Shown piece by piece: positions 16,789-24,767 of a stretch of DNA of 35,756 nt (its first letter is position 1; the number at the start of each line of letters is the position of its first letter). The DNA comes from Actinomycetota bacterium (GTDB lineage Bacteria > Actinomycetota > Acidimicrobiia > Acidimicrobiales > CADCSY01). The position numbers and the translations under genes are program-made. The DNA is taken from NCBI GenBank assembly GCA_019348495.1, contig JAHWJI010000014.1:1-35756 (forward strand). The letters are read 5' to 3'. The notes under the pieces were generated by a model, which saw only the letters and a list, made by a program, of their open reading frames with translations, was not told the origin of the DNA and searched no databases.

Positions 16789-17191
16789 GTGGCCGAAGAG
16801 CTCGACGAGGAGACGCTCGCGCTGGCGCACCGGGTGTTCGACCTGCCCGCTCGGGAGGGCGTGACGCCCTGGCCGGGCGGTCGAGGCCGGCGTGCCAGCC
16901 AACCTCACCAACGACAAGGGTGACACCCTGTTGATCCTGGCCGCCTACCACGATCAACCGGAGACGGTGCGCATGCTCCTCGATCCTGGCGTGGACACCG
17001 CCCGAGTGAACGATCGAGGGCAGACCGCCGCTCGCCGCCGCGGTGTTCCGGCAGTCCTCTGAGGAGGTGAGGTCGCTCCTGGCCGGTGGGGCCGATCCGG
17101 ACCTGGTTCGCCCTCGGCGCGCGAGGTTGCCCGCTTCTTCGAGCTCCCCGAGATGCTCGCCCTCTTCCAGGATCCCGCCGTCCTCACCTGA
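16789..17191 (+). pseudogene. Ankyrin-repeat protein, disrupted by four 1-base indels
   Basis: Joining frames gives a 134-residue ankyrin-type protein: an N-terminal helix (VAEELDEETLALAHRVFDL), then repeat-like units EAGVPANLTNDKGDTLLILA, ETVRMLLDPGVDTARVNDRG and EEVRSLLAGGADPDL. The end is EVARFFELPEMLALF. The frame breaks near 16860-16862 (base missing), 16874-16880 (missing), 17026-17029 (extra) and 17110-17114 (missing). Repairing these gives exactly 135 codons ending at TGA 17189-17191. The family in actinobacteria is a small cytoplasmic protein with 2-4 repeats and no known partner. It could be a recent pseudogene or a sequencing artefact; the indel pattern is the same as in the histidine kinase at 221-1943. 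Confidence 0.8.
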
Positions 17192-17197
17192 GGTGGT

Positions 17198-18070
17198 TCA
17201 GAAGGGCCAGAGCGGGGTGATCACCGTCACGAGGGAACCGGTCACCGCCACCGCCGCCACGGCCGCTGCCGCCGCCGTCCCCAGGGCCCGCTGACCCGGC
17301 TCGGGGCCTTCGGTGGCGAGCAACGCCGCGCCGGCGACGGCGCCGGCGACCAGGCCGCCGAGGTGACCTCCGATGGAGATGCCGGGGATGATGAAGGTCA
17401 GCAACAGGTTCATGACCAACAGGCCACCGATGCCGGACTGCATGGGATCGATGCCCTGTCGACGCATGCCCAGGAAGGCAGCGCCCATCAGCCCGAACAC
17501 GGCGCCCGAGGCCCCGGCGGTGAGGGCGTCGGGATCGAGCAGGAGAGCGCCGAAGGAGCCACCGAGCAGGGCGGCGGCGTAGAGGAGAAAGAAGCGGAGA
17601 CGGCCCAGGGAGGGCTCGAGCATGGAGCCCAGCTGGTAGAGGATCAACATGTTGAACCCGATGTGGATCAAGCCGAAGTGCAGGAAACCGGCCGTGACCA
17701 GGCGCCACCACTCACCATCGGCGACATCGGGCCCGTTGACCGCCAGTCGATCGATCAGATCACCCCCTCCACCACCAAGGAGGGCGCCGCCGGCCAGGGT
17801 GGGCACGAAGATGGCCACGTTGAGGGCGATGAGAGCGAGGGTGACCACCGGCTTGGCCACGATCGTGCGCAACGGCTGCACCGATGGCGCAGCCTTGACG
17901 CACGCCGGGCACTGGAAGCCCACCGGCGCGGTGATCATGCAGTCGGGGCAGATGGGTTGCTCGCAGCGCCGGCAGCGCACACCGCTCTCCCGGCCGGGGT
18001 GGCGATAGCAGTCCCACAGGACCCGCGGTACGTCACCGGAGGGAATCGGATCGGACCCGGGCGCCGCCAT
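17198..18070 (-). CDS. Rhomboid-family intramembrane serine protease with B-box-type zinc finger
   Basis: A 290-residue membrane protein. A cytoplasmic zinc-binding N-terminus (about 20-57) has paired cysteines in WDCYRHP, GVRCRRCEQPICPDC and FQCPAC. Six or more membrane helices follow. Rhomboid signatures are WWRLVTAGFLH, HIGFNM (H136, N140), the nucleophile in AGASGAVFG (S188) and the catalytic His in IGGHLGG (H236). All catalytic residues are present. The B-box-like finger before the rhomboid core is common in actinobacteria. It probably cleaves membrane-anchored substrates, none of which can be named. TACGCT nine bases before the ATG gives it its own promoter although it follows the thr operon on the same strand. 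Confidence 0.92.
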   Translation of the reverse strand: MAAPGSDPIPSGDVPRVLWDCYRHPGRESGVRCRRCEQPICPDCMITAPVGFQCPACVKAAPSVQPLRTIVAKPVVTLALIALNVAIFVPTLAGGALLGGGGGDLIDRLAVNGPDVADGEWWRLVTAGFLHFGLIHIGFNMLILYQLGSMLEPSLGRLRFFLLYAAALLGGSFGALLLDPDALTAGASGAVFGLMGAAFLGMRRQGIDPMQSGIGGLLVMNLLLTFIIPGISIGGHLGGLVAGAVAGAALLATEGPEPGQRALGTAAAAAVAAVAVTGSLVTVITPLWPF

Positions 18071-18079
18071 GTGTGGCCA

Positions 18080-18085
18080 AGCGTA
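18080..18085 (-). promoter_or_regulatory. -10 box TACGCT for the rhomboid gene
   Basis: On the minus strand TACGCT precedes the ATG at 18070 by nine bases, with no ribosome site between. This fits a leaderless or nearly leaderless start. Confidence 0.45.
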
Positions 18086-18096
18086 CCGTCGCTGGG

Positions 18097-18115
18097 GACG
18101 CCTGCTCGGGGCGTC
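18097..18115 (-). terminator. Possible terminator hairpin after the lysine/threonine operon
   Basis: GACGCC and GGCGTC form a 6-base stem with a 7-base loop, 16 bases past the stop of the apgM-like gene and upstream of the rhomboid promoter. There is no T-tract, so the call is weak. Confidence 0.3.
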
Positions 18116-18130
18116 GTCGGCGTCGGTCCG

Positions 18131-19279
18131 TCAGCGACGGCTCGTCAGGCGGCCCATGAGCTCGTGGCCGGCCACCACCGGCAGCCCGGCGGTGGCCGCC
18201 TCGCTGTAGATGCCCCCGGGGCCGTCGACCTCGCCGTCGACCAGCAACCACGGCACCGGATCGGGGGTGTGCGTGCGCAGGGCCACGGGAGTGGCGTGGT
18301 CGGGGAGCAGGAGCAGGCGCCAGGGCCCCAGGTCGTCGAGACCCTCGACGAGCGGACCGAGGACCCGCCGGTCCCAGTGCTCCAGGGCGGTCACCTTCTC
18401 GCCCAGGTCACCGGCGTGACCGGCCTCGTCGGTGGCCTCGATGTGAATGACGAACAGGTCGGCGCCGGAGGCCAGGGTGTCGAGGCAGGCGTCTCGCTTG
18501 CCCTCGTAATCGGTGTCGTACCACCCCGTGGCCCCTGCGACCTCGACCACCTCGATGCCGGCCAGCTTCCCCAGGCCCCGGATGAGGTCGACGGCGGTGG
18601 TGAGTCCGGCGGTCAGCCCGTGACGCTCGTGGAACGAGGGCAGGACCGGGGCCCGGCCCTGGCCCCACAGCCACACCTGGTTGGCCTTGGTGTCGAAGCC
18701 GGACACGACCCGACGGGAGGCGTCCATGAGCGCCTGGAGCTTCGGCGCCGCCGGGCCGGTGGGCCACACCGCGGACCGTCCCGACAGGTCGTGGGGTGGG
18801 ACGCACTCGGCCTCGAGCCAGTCGGACGGCGCCACCAGGAGATGGCGGTACTGCACGCCGGCGTGAAAGCGGACACCGTCGCCGCCCAGCTCGTCGTCGA
18901 GGGCGGTGATGATCTCTGTCGCGTCCTCGGTGTCGGGATGGCCACCGGCGAAGTCGACCATGGTGGTGTCGTCGCCCACGGTGACCAGGTTGCAGCGATA
19001 GGCCACTTCCTCGGCCGCCAGCGCCACCCCCCGCCCGGCGGCCTCGATCGGGGCCCGCCCGGTGTGGTGGAGGGCGGGGTCGTAGCCGAGGATGCTCATG
19101 TTGCCCACGTCGCTGCCCGGCGCCATCCCTGGCGGGATGACGGCGGCCCGCCCCAGCTCACCCCGGGCAGCCAAGGCACCCAGCACCGGCATCGAGGCCG
19201 CCTCCAACGGGGTGCGTCCGTCCAACTCGCCGAGGGGTTCGTCGGCGCACCCGTCGGGCACGCACACCACGTACTTCAT
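18131..19279 (-). CDS. ApgM-like phosphoglycerate mutase family protein, probable homoserine kinase
   Basis: A 382-residue member of the alkaline-phosphatase superfamily, archaeal-type cofactor-independent phosphoglycerate mutase branch. Metal and phospho-Ser motifs are VPDGCADEP (about 7-15), GSDVGNMSILGYDP, HIEATDEAGHAGD and LPDHATPV. Within this branch one subgroup (described as 'proposed homoserine kinase') is found beside threonine genes in organisms lacking ThrB. Here the gene starts inside the thrC stop (ATGA overlap) in an operon with hom, and no GHMP-type thrB is present in the window. I infer that it phosphorylates homoserine. A glycolytic mutase role cannot be excluded from sequence alone. 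Start ATG 19279 is firm because of the overlap. Confidence 0.85.
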   Translation of the reverse strand: MKYVVCVPDGCADEPLGELDGRTPLEAASMPVLGALAARGELGRAAVIPPGMAPGSDVGNMSILGYDPALHHTGRAPIEAAGRGVALAAEEVAYRCNLVTVGDDTTMVDFAGGHPDTEDATEIITALDDELGGDGVRFHAGVQYRHLLVAPSDWLEAECVPPHDLSGRSAVWPTGPAAPKLQALMDASRRVVSGFDTKANQVWLWGQGRAPVLPSFHERHGLTAGLTTAVDLIRGLGKLAGIEVVEVAGATGWYDTDYEGKRDACLDTLASGADLFVIHIEATDEAGHAGDLGEKVTALEHWDRRVLGPLVEGLDDLGPWRLLLLPDHATPVALRTHTPDPVPWLLVDGEVDGPGGIYSEAATAGLPVVAGHELMGRLTSRR

Positions 19280-20673
19280 CCGGCTCGGGAGTTGGCCACG
19301 ACGTAGTCGCGCACCGCGGCAAGGTCACAGGGCAGGGTGGCGCAGTGCTCGGGAAGGTCGAACAGCTCGACGAGGTGCGCAGGTAGGTCGGGGCGCACGC
19401 CGGTGGCGGCCTCGACGGTGTCGGGGAACTTGGCCGGATGCGCCGTGGCCAGGGCCACCAGGGGGACGGCCGGGTCCCGCCGGCACGCCCGCCCGGCCAC
19501 CAGGCCCACCGCAGTGTGGGGGTCGACGATGTGGCCGGAGGCGGCGTAGAGCTCGCCCATGACCCGGGCCACGGTGGCGTCGTCGACCCGCGTCGTGTCG
19601 AACACCTCACCTACCGGCGCCAGGCGCTCGGGCTCTATCTCCATGCGCCCCCCGTGGGTGAAGCGGGCCATGAGGTCGGCCACGGCGGCGGCGTCGCGAT
19701 CGAGAAGCTCGAAGAGCAGCCGTTCCAGGTTGCTCGACACCTGGATGTCCATGGCCGGGCTGGTGGTGGGGTGCACCTCCTGGAGCTCCATGATCCCGGT
19801 GGCGAGGAACCGGCTGGCGATGTCGTTGCGATTGGTGGCCACGATCATCTGGGTGATGGGCACGCCCATGCGCCGGGCGGTCCAGCCGGCGAAGGCGTTG
19901 CCGAAGTTGCCCGTGGGCACGGACACGGCGAGGGGTCGGCTGGGAGCGCCCAGCGCCACGGCCGCGGTGGCGTAGTAGACGACCTGGGGCAGGACCCGGG
20001 CCCAGTTGATGGAGTTGACGGCCGAGAGACCGAGGCGCGCACCCAGCTCGGGGTCGGCGAACAAGGTCTTCACCAGGTGCTGGCAGTCGTCGAAGGTGCC
20101 CTCGACGGCCAGGTTGTGGACGTTGTCCGACGCCACCGTGGTCATCTGCCGGCGCTGGACCTCGGAGATGCGCCCGGCGGGGTGAAGGATGAACACGTCG
20201 AGGGTGTCGAGGTCGCGGCAGGCTTCGATGGCGGCGGGGCCGGTGTCGCCCGAGGTGGCGCCCAGGATGGTCAGGCGCTCGCTGCGGCGGGTCAGCTCGG
20301 CGTCGAAGAGCCGGCCCAGCACCTGCAGGGCGACGTCTTTGAACGACAGCGTGGGGCCGTGGAACAGCTCGAGCACCCACTCGTTGTCACCCACCTGGCG
20401 GAGCGGGACGACGGCCGGGTGGCGAAAGCGGGCGTAGGCCTCGGCGGCGATGCCCGCCACCAGGTCCTCGTCGACGCCGCCACCGAGGTAGGGGGCCATG
20501 ATGGCGGTGGCCACCTCGGCGTAGGGGCGTCCGGCGAAGCCGGTCAGGGTGGCGGGCGAGAGCTCGGGCCAGGTCTCCGGCAGGTACAGGCCACCGTCGC
20601 GGGCCAGGCCCGCGAGCAGGACCTCGTCGAAGCCGAGGACGGGGGCGTCACCGCGGGTGCTGACGTACTTCAC
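19276..20673 (-). CDS. thrC: Threonine synthase (long form)
   Basis: A 465-residue PLP enzyme converting O-phosphohomoserine to threonine. The N-terminal MKYVSTRGDAP with DGGLYLPE is the mark of the long, proteobacterial/yeast-like class rather than the short class common in actinobacteria. The PLP lysine is in HGPTLSFKDVALQ (K112). GATSGDTGPAAIEA binds phosphate. SVPTGNFGNAFAGW and VATNRND follow. GTG 20673 overlaps the hom stop (GTGA), and its own stop overlaps the next start, so the three threonine-pathway genes are tightly coupled. The class of enzyme suggests a different ancestry from the usual actinobacterial thrC, but codon use looks like its neighbours. Confidence 0.94.
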   Translation of the reverse strand: MKYVSTRGDAPVLGFDEVLLAGLARDGGLYLPETWPELSPATLTGFAGRPYAEVATAIMAPYLGGGVDEDLVAGIAAEAYARFRHPAVVPLRQVGDNEWVLELFHGPTLSFKDVALQVLGRLFDAELTRRSERLTILGATSGDTGPAAIEACRDLDTLDVFILHPAGRISEVQRRQMTTVASDNVHNLAVEGTFDDCQHLVKTLFADPELGARLGLSAVNSINWARVLPQVVYYATAAVALGAPSRPLAVSVPTGNFGNAFAGWTARRMGVPITQMIVATNRNDIASRFLATGIMELQEVHPTTSPAMDIQVSSNLERLLFELLDRDAAAVADLMARFTHGGRMEIEPERLAPVGEVFDTTRVDDATVARVMGELYAASGHIVDPHTAVGLVAGRACRRDPAVPLVALATAHPAKFPDTVEAATGVRPDLPAHLVELFDLPEHCATLPCDLAAVRDYVVANSRAG

Positions 20674-21962
20674 GCCGCCACCACCCGCAGCACGCTGGTC
20701 ACCCGGTCGACGGCGTCGAGGCCGCGCAGGTCAGCGAGCGTGGCTTGTATGTCGGACTCGGCGGCGTCGTGGGTGATGAAGATGAGGCGGGCCTCGTCGC
20801 CCAGGCCCTCCTGTTCCATGGAACGGATCGACACCTGGTGCTCGGCGAACACCCCCGACACGGCGTGGAGCACGCCGGGGCGATCGAGCACCTCGATGTG
20901 GAGGTAGTACTCCGAGCGGGCCTCGTCGACGGGGCGGATCCGAGCCCGGGGCAGGACCCCGATGCTGGCGCTGGTGCCCCGACGCAGGTTGCCGGCGGCG
21001 TCGATCACGTCGCCCAGCACGGCGCTGGCGGTGGGCCGCCCACCCGCCCCCCGGCCGTAGAGCATGAGCTCGCCCACGGCGTCGCCCTCGATGAACACGG
21101 CGTTGAAGCTGCCCCGCACGCTGGCCAGCGGATGGCTGGACGCGACCATGGTGGGATGCACCCGCACGGCGATGCGCCCGTCGTCGCCCTGCTCGGCCAC
21201 GGCCAGGAGCTTGACCTCGTAGCCCAGGCGGTGGGCGAAGGCGATGTCGGCCGGCGTGACGCCGGAGATCCCTTCGTGGGAGACGTCGCCGGCCACCACC
21301 GAGGCGCCAAAGGCGATGGTGGCGAGGATGGCGGCCTTGGCCCCGGCGTCGTAGCCCTCGACGTCGGCGGTGGGGTCGCGCTCGGCGTAGCCCAGGCTCT
21401 GGGCCTCGGCCAGGGCGTCGGCGTAGGTTGCCCCCTCCTCGCTCATGCGCGTGAGGATGTAGTTGGTGGTGCCGTTGACGATGCCGGTGACCCGGCGGAT
21501 GCGGGTGCCGGCGAGCGACTCTCGCAGCGGGCGGATGACGGGGATGGCGCCGGCCACCGCCGCCTCGAACAACAGGTCGACCCCGGCGCTCTCCGCCGCG
21601 GCGAAGAGCTCGGCGCCGACGTTGGCCACCAGCTCCTTGTTGGCGGTGACGACCGGCTTGGCCGACTTGAGGGCGTCGAGCACCAGGCTGCGCGCCGGCT
21701 CGATGCCGCCGACGAGCTCGACCACCACGTCGATCTCTGGGTCGTGGACGACGCCGTCGGCGTCATGGGTCAGCGATCCGGGGGCCAGCTCGACGGGGCG
21801 GTCCCTGGCCAGGTTGCGCACGGCGACGCGGGCCACCTCCAGGCGTAGCCCGGTGCGGGCTTCGATGGTCTGGGCCTGCTCGCGGACCAGGTCCACCAGG
21901 GCGGCGCCCACGTTGCCGCAGCCCAACAGCCCCAGTCGCACCACTGACGTCGCTGCGTGCAC
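20670..21962 (-). CDS. hom: Homoserine dehydrogenase
   Basis: About 430 residues, reducing aspartate semialdehyde to homoserine. The N-terminal nucleotide motif GLLGCGNVGAALVDL lies at residues 11-25. The catalytic/substrate region GIVNGTTNYILTRM, AEAQSLGYAERDPTADVEGYDAGAKA holds the conserved Glu/Asp/Lys residues. The C-terminal ACT domain (LDRPGVLHAVSGVFAEHQVS) predicts threonine feedback. No aspartokinase is fused to it. The start is uncertain: GTG 21962 gives the usual N-terminus, with GTG 22004, 21971 and 21944 in frame. It follows lysA by about 60 bases and overlaps thrC by 4. Confidence 0.93.
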   Translation of the reverse strand: MHAATSVVRLGLLGCGNVGAALVDLVREQAQTIEARTGLRLEVARVAVRNLARDRPVELAPGSLTHDADGVVHDPEIDVVVELVGGIEPARSLVLDALKSAKPVVTANKELVANVGAELFAAAESAGVDLLFEAAVAGAIPVIRPLRESLAGTRIRRVTGIVNGTTNYILTRMSEEGATYADALAEAQSLGYAERDPTADVEGYDAGAKAAILATIAFGASVVAGDVSHEGISGVTPADIAFAHRLGYEVKLLAVAEQGDDGRIAVRVHPTMVASSHPLASVRGSFNAVFIEGDAVGELMLYGRGAGGRPTASAVLGDVIDAAGNLRRGTSASIGVLPRARIRPVDEARSEYYLHIEVLDRPGVLHAVSGVFAEHQVSIRSMEQEGLGDEARLIFITHDAAESDIQATLADLRGLDAVDRVTSVLRVVAA

Positions 21963-22022
21963 CGGGGCCACGCTACCGCCGGGGCGCCGCCAGGGCGCCG
22001 GCACAAGCAGCGCAGCGAGCGG

Positions 22023-23291
22023 TCAGGCGTCGAGGCGGAGCAGGTCGTCGAGGGTCTCGCGGCGTACCACGAGGCGGGCCCGGCCGTCGGCCACGAAGAC
22101 CACCGCTGGGCGGGGGACCTTGTTGTAGGTCGACGCCATGGAGTGCCCGTAGGCGCCGGTGACGGGGGTGGCCAGGATGTCACCCACCTGCAGGTCGGTG
22201 GGGACCCGGGCTTGGTGGACGATCACGTCACCCGACTCGCAGTGCTTGCCCACCACCCGGACCGAGCGGGGCCGCTCGGCTGCCACAGCACGGGGGAGGA
22301 AGGCCTCGTAGCCGCTGCCGTAGAGCACGGGTCGGGGGTTGTCGCTCATGCCCCCGTCGACCGAGACGTAGGTGCGGATGCCGGCCACCTCCTTGATGGT
22401 GCCCACGGTGTAGAGGGTCAGGGCGGCGTCGGCGGCGATGGCCCGACCCGGCTCCACCGCCACACGGGAGCTGATGCCCGCCTCGGCGCAGGCCTTGGCC
22501 AGCACCGCGGCCCACTCGCTGATGGTGGGTGCGTCCTCACCCTCGACGTAGGCCACGCCGAGGCCCCCGCCGAGGACGAGCTCGGGCAGGCCCAGGGGTA
22601 CCACGAAGTCGGCCAGCACCTCGACCGCCTGGGCGAAGGAGCTCAGCAGGAAGACGTTGCTGCCGATGTGGGCGTGGACGCCCACCAGGTCCATGGCCGG
22701 CGACGCCTGGGCCCGGGCCACGGCGTCGGCGGCGGCGCCCGAGGCCAGGCCGAAGCCGAACTTGGAGTCGGCTTGGCCGGTCATGACGTAGACGTGGGTG
22801 TGGGCCTCCACGCCCGGGGTGATCCGCACCAGCACCCGGGGCGCCGGTGCGCCGGCGGCGACCAGGGCCTCGATGCGATCGAGCTCGTCGAGGCTGTCGA
22901 CGACGATGCGCCCGACACCGACCGACAGGGCCCGGGCCAGCTCGCCCTCCGACTTGTTGTTGCCGTGCAGCACCAGACGTGCGGCGGGCACGCCGGCGGC
23001 CAGGGCCACGTGCAACTCCCCGCCGCTGGCCACGTCGATGCCCATGCCCTCCTCGTGGACCAGGGCGGCCATGGCCCGGCACAGGAAGGCCTTGGCCGCG
23101 TAGGTGGCGCCGTCGCCGAAGGCGGCCACCGCCTCTCGGGCCCGGGACCGGAGGTGGGCCTCGTCGTAGACGAACAGGGGAGTGCCGTGCTCGGCGGCCA
23201 GGCCCACCACATCGCAGCCCCCCACCCGCAGCCGGTCGTCGGCACCCACCTCGGCGGTGAGGGGCAGCAGCCCCGGACGCAGTGGGGTCAT
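22023..23291 (-). CDS. lysA: Diaminopimelate decarboxylase
   Basis: A 422-residue fold-type III PLP enzyme making lysine from meso-diaminopimelate. The PLP lysine is in ATYAAKAFLC (K67). GIDVASGGEL, HGNNKSEGEL, HAHIGSN and LVLGGGLGVAY are the usual phosphate- and substrate-binding loops. KHCESGD contains the catalytic Cys from the partner subunit. VSVDGGMSDNPRPVLYG confirms lysA rather than ornithine or arginine decarboxylase. The ATG at 23291 overlaps the receiver gene stop by 4 bases. In actinobacteria lysA usually follows argS; here argS is absent and a receiver gene takes its place. Confidence 0.95.
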   Translation of the reverse strand: MTPLRPGLLPLTAEVGADDRLRVGGCDVVGLAAEHGTPLFVYDEAHLRSRAREAVAAFGDGATYAAKAFLCRAMAALVHEEGMGIDVASGGELHVALAAGVPAARLVLHGNNKSEGELARALSVGVGRIVVDSLDELDRIEALVAAGAPAPRVLVRITPGVEAHTHVYVMTGQADSKFGFGLASGAAADAVARAQASPAMDLVGVHAHIGSNVFLLSSFAQAVEVLADFVVPLGLPELVLGGGLGVAYVEGEDAPTISEWAAVLAKACAEAGISSRVAVEPGRAIAADAALTLYTVGTIKEVAGIRTYVSVDGGMSDNPRPVLYGSGYEAFLPRAVAAERPRSVRVVGKHCESGDVIVHQARVPTDLQVGDILATPVTGAYGHSMASTYNKVPRPAVVFVADGRARLVVRRETLDDLLRLDA

Positions 23292-23665
23292 GGTCGGGCC
23301 AGCAGCAGGTGCACCTGGTCGATGAGCTCGATCGGATCGAAGGGCTTGGTGACGTAGGCATCGGCGCCGGCGTGCATGCCCTCGGCCACGTCGTCCTCCT
23401 GGGCCCGGGCCGAGAGCAGGATCACCGGGATGGCATCGGTGTCGACGCCCGCGCTCAGCGCGGCCACCATCTCGATGCCGTTCATGTGGGGCATCATCAC
23501 GTCGCAGATGACCACGTCGGGCTGGGAGTCCTGGGCTGCCTGCAGGCCCTCGACGCCGTCAGGGGCGGTGAGAACGGCGAAGCCCTCCATCTCGAAGTTC
23601 ACCTGGAGCAACTTGAGGATCACGGGGTCGTCATCGACCACGAGCACCCGGATGGCCTCTCGCAC
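23288..23665 (-). CDS. Stand-alone receiver domain protein heading the lysA-hom-thrC operon
   Basis: A 125-residue single receiver domain: VLVVDDDPVILKLLQ (acidic pocket), VVICDVMMPHMNGIEM (phospho-acceptor Asp), PVILLSARAQ (Thr/Ser position) and AYVTKPFDPIELI (Lys). No output domain or DNA-binding region is present. It starts at GTG 23665 behind a leaderless promoter, and its stop overlaps the lysA start by 4 bases, so it is part of an amino-acid biosynthesis operon. No histidine kinase is nearby. It may act by protein-protein contact; any link with lysine or threonine synthesis is inference from position only. Confidence 0.88.
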   Translation of the reverse strand: MREAIRVLVVDDDPVILKLLQVNFEMEGFAVLTAPDGVEGLQAAQDSQPDVVICDVMMPHMNGIEMVAALSAGVDTDAIPVILLSARAQEDDVAEGMHAGADAYVTKPFDPIELIDQVHLLLARP

Positions 23666-23671
23666 GTAGCG

Positions 23672-23677
23672 ATGCTA
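23672..23677 (-). promoter_or_regulatory. -10 box TAGCAT, leaderless promoter of the receiver-lysA-hom-thrC operon
   Basis: On the minus strand TAGCAT is followed by CGCTAC and then GTG 23665. The box is part of a short palindrome, GTAGC-ATC-GCTAC, which may be chance or an operator. No leader peptide or attenuator is possible with a leaderless start. Confidence 0.55.
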
Positions 23678-23722
23678 CCGGTGGCCCCTCGCTGCTCCCG
23701 CCCCGCCGGGCCCGCCGGCGGA

Positions 23723-23728
23723 TAGGAT
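23723..23728 (+). promoter_or_regulatory. -10 box TAGGAT for tRNA-Arg
   Basis: TAGGAT lies nine bases before the mature 5' end of the tRNA, a normal spacing for a tRNA promoter. Confidence 0.45.
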
Positions 23729-23737
23729 CAGCAGGCC

Positions 23738-23809
23738 GCCCCCGTAGCTCAGGGGATAGAGCACCGCCCTCCGGAGGCGGGTGCGTAGGTTCGAATCCTA
23801 CCGGGGGCG
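23738..23809 (+). tRNA. tRNA-Arg (anticodon CCG)
   Basis: A full cloverleaf. The acceptor arm is GCCCCCG/CGGGGGC (23738-23744 and 23802-23808). The D arm closes with GCTC/GAGC. The anticodon stem CCGCC/GGCGG encloses CTCCGGA with anticodon CCG at 23771-23773, reading CGG codons. The T arm is GTAGG-TTCGAAT-CCTAC. Base 73 is G and CCA is not encoded. No integrase or attachment-site duplicate lies nearby. Confidence 0.95.
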
Positions 23810-23828
23810 CCCGCCAGCCAGCTGCCAC

Positions 23829-23856
23829 TTGCAGAGCCCGCCCGCGGCCCTACCAT
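23829..23856 (+). promoter_or_regulatory. Leaderless promoter for the RsbW-like gene
   Basis: TACCAT (23851-23856) is followed by six bases and the GTG at 23863. TTGCAG at 23829-23834, 16 bases upstream, is a possible -35 box. Confidence 0.55.
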
Positions 23857-23862
23857 GGCCCG

Positions 23863-24765
23863 GTGGAGCGCAGCACCACCCTGGAGGCCGATCCGGTCAG
23901 CGTCAGCGCCGCCCGGCGCTTCGTCGTCGAGGCCCTCGTGGCATCAGGTCGTCCCGGCGACGCCGACACCGTCGAGCTGCTCGTGTCCGAGCTCGTCACC
24001 AACGCCGTGCTGCACGCCCGGTCACGCACCGAGCTGGTGGTACAGGTGGAGGGCGAGACGTTGCGGGTGGAGGTCCGCGACACCAGCTGCAACTTGCCCA
24101 CGGTGCGTACCCACGGCCGGGAGTCCGAGACGGGGCGCGGCCTCGAGCTCGTCGAGCTGCTGTCCGACCGCTGGGGTGCGGAGCTCGACGAGGGGCCTGA
24201 GGCGGGCGGAGACGGCAAGTCGGTCTGGTTCGAGCTGGCGCTGGACGAGCCCATCTCCGCCTTTCCCCCCTCCGACGACGAGCCGGGTGCCGGCCCCGGG
24301 GTGGCGCCGGGCCGACACGGTTCCCCGTGCAGGATCTGCCTCGAGGGGGTCCCCTTGGCGCTGCTCCGGGCGTCCCGGGAGCACCAGGACGGCCTCACCC
24401 GGGAGTTCGTGCTCATGACCCTCGAGGATGCCGACGTCAGCGCCGTGCCCGCCCGGCTGGTGGAGCTCAGCGAGGACATGGCTGGTCGCTTCGCCGACGA
24501 GACCGCCTTCCTGGACGCCCAGGTCGACGAGGCCGAACAGCGGGGGGACGCCAGTGTCGACCTCTCGATGGAGTTGCCGCCGGAGGCGTCCGACGTCATC
24601 GCCGAGGTCGTCCTCCTGCTGGAGGAGGCCGACCGCTACTGCGCCGACGGGGCGCTGCTCACCCTGGCCGCATCCGAAGAGGTACGGGCCTTCCGGCACT
24701 GGTGGTCGACCGAGATCACCGCCCAGCTCAGAGGCGGGGCCCCCAGGCGGTGGCCGGATCGGTAG
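23863..24765 (+). CDS. RsbW-like HATPase with an unknown C-terminal domain
   Basis: A 300-residue protein in two parts. Residues 1-130 form an anti-sigma-factor-type GHKL ATPase: SAARRFVVEAL, the N-box LLVSELVTNAVLHA (about 40-53), a degenerate G1 box RDTSCNLP and the G2 region GRGLELVELLSDRWG. Residues 131-160 are a Pro/Gly-rich linker. Residues 160-300 are a mostly helical domain starting PCRICLEGVPLALLRASREHQ. It has no motif I recognise; its middle contains AGRFADETAFLDAQVDEAEQRGD (split by acidic residues). Typical RsbW-like ATPases in actinobacteria are about 140 residues, so this is a fusion. The likely role is phosphorylation or sequestration of a partner. No sigma factor or anti-anti-sigma gene is adjacent. 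Confidence 0.8.
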   Translation: MERSTTLEADPVSVSAARRFVVEALVASGRPGDADTVELLVSELVTNAVLHARSRTELVVQVEGETLRVEVRDTSCNLPTVRTHGRESETGRGLELVELLSDRWGAELDEGPEAGGDGKSVWFELALDEPISAFPPSDDEPGAGPGVAPGRHGSPCRICLEGVPLALLRASREHQDGLTREFVLMTLEDADVSAVPARLVELSEDMAGRFADETAFLDAQVDEAEQRGDASVDLSMELPPEASDVIAEVVLLLEEADRYCADGALLTLAASEEVRAFRHWWSTEITAQLRGGAPRRWPDR

Positions 24766-24767
24766 CT

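Noticed and set aside
17363-19306. 647-residue plus-strand open frame across the rhomboid and apgM-like genes
   Set aside because: It is antisense to two clearly real genes and crosses their boundary; no family signature.
23738-23809. tRNA-Arg as an integration site
   Set aside because: No integrase, no repeated tRNA 3' end and no change in gene style on either side.
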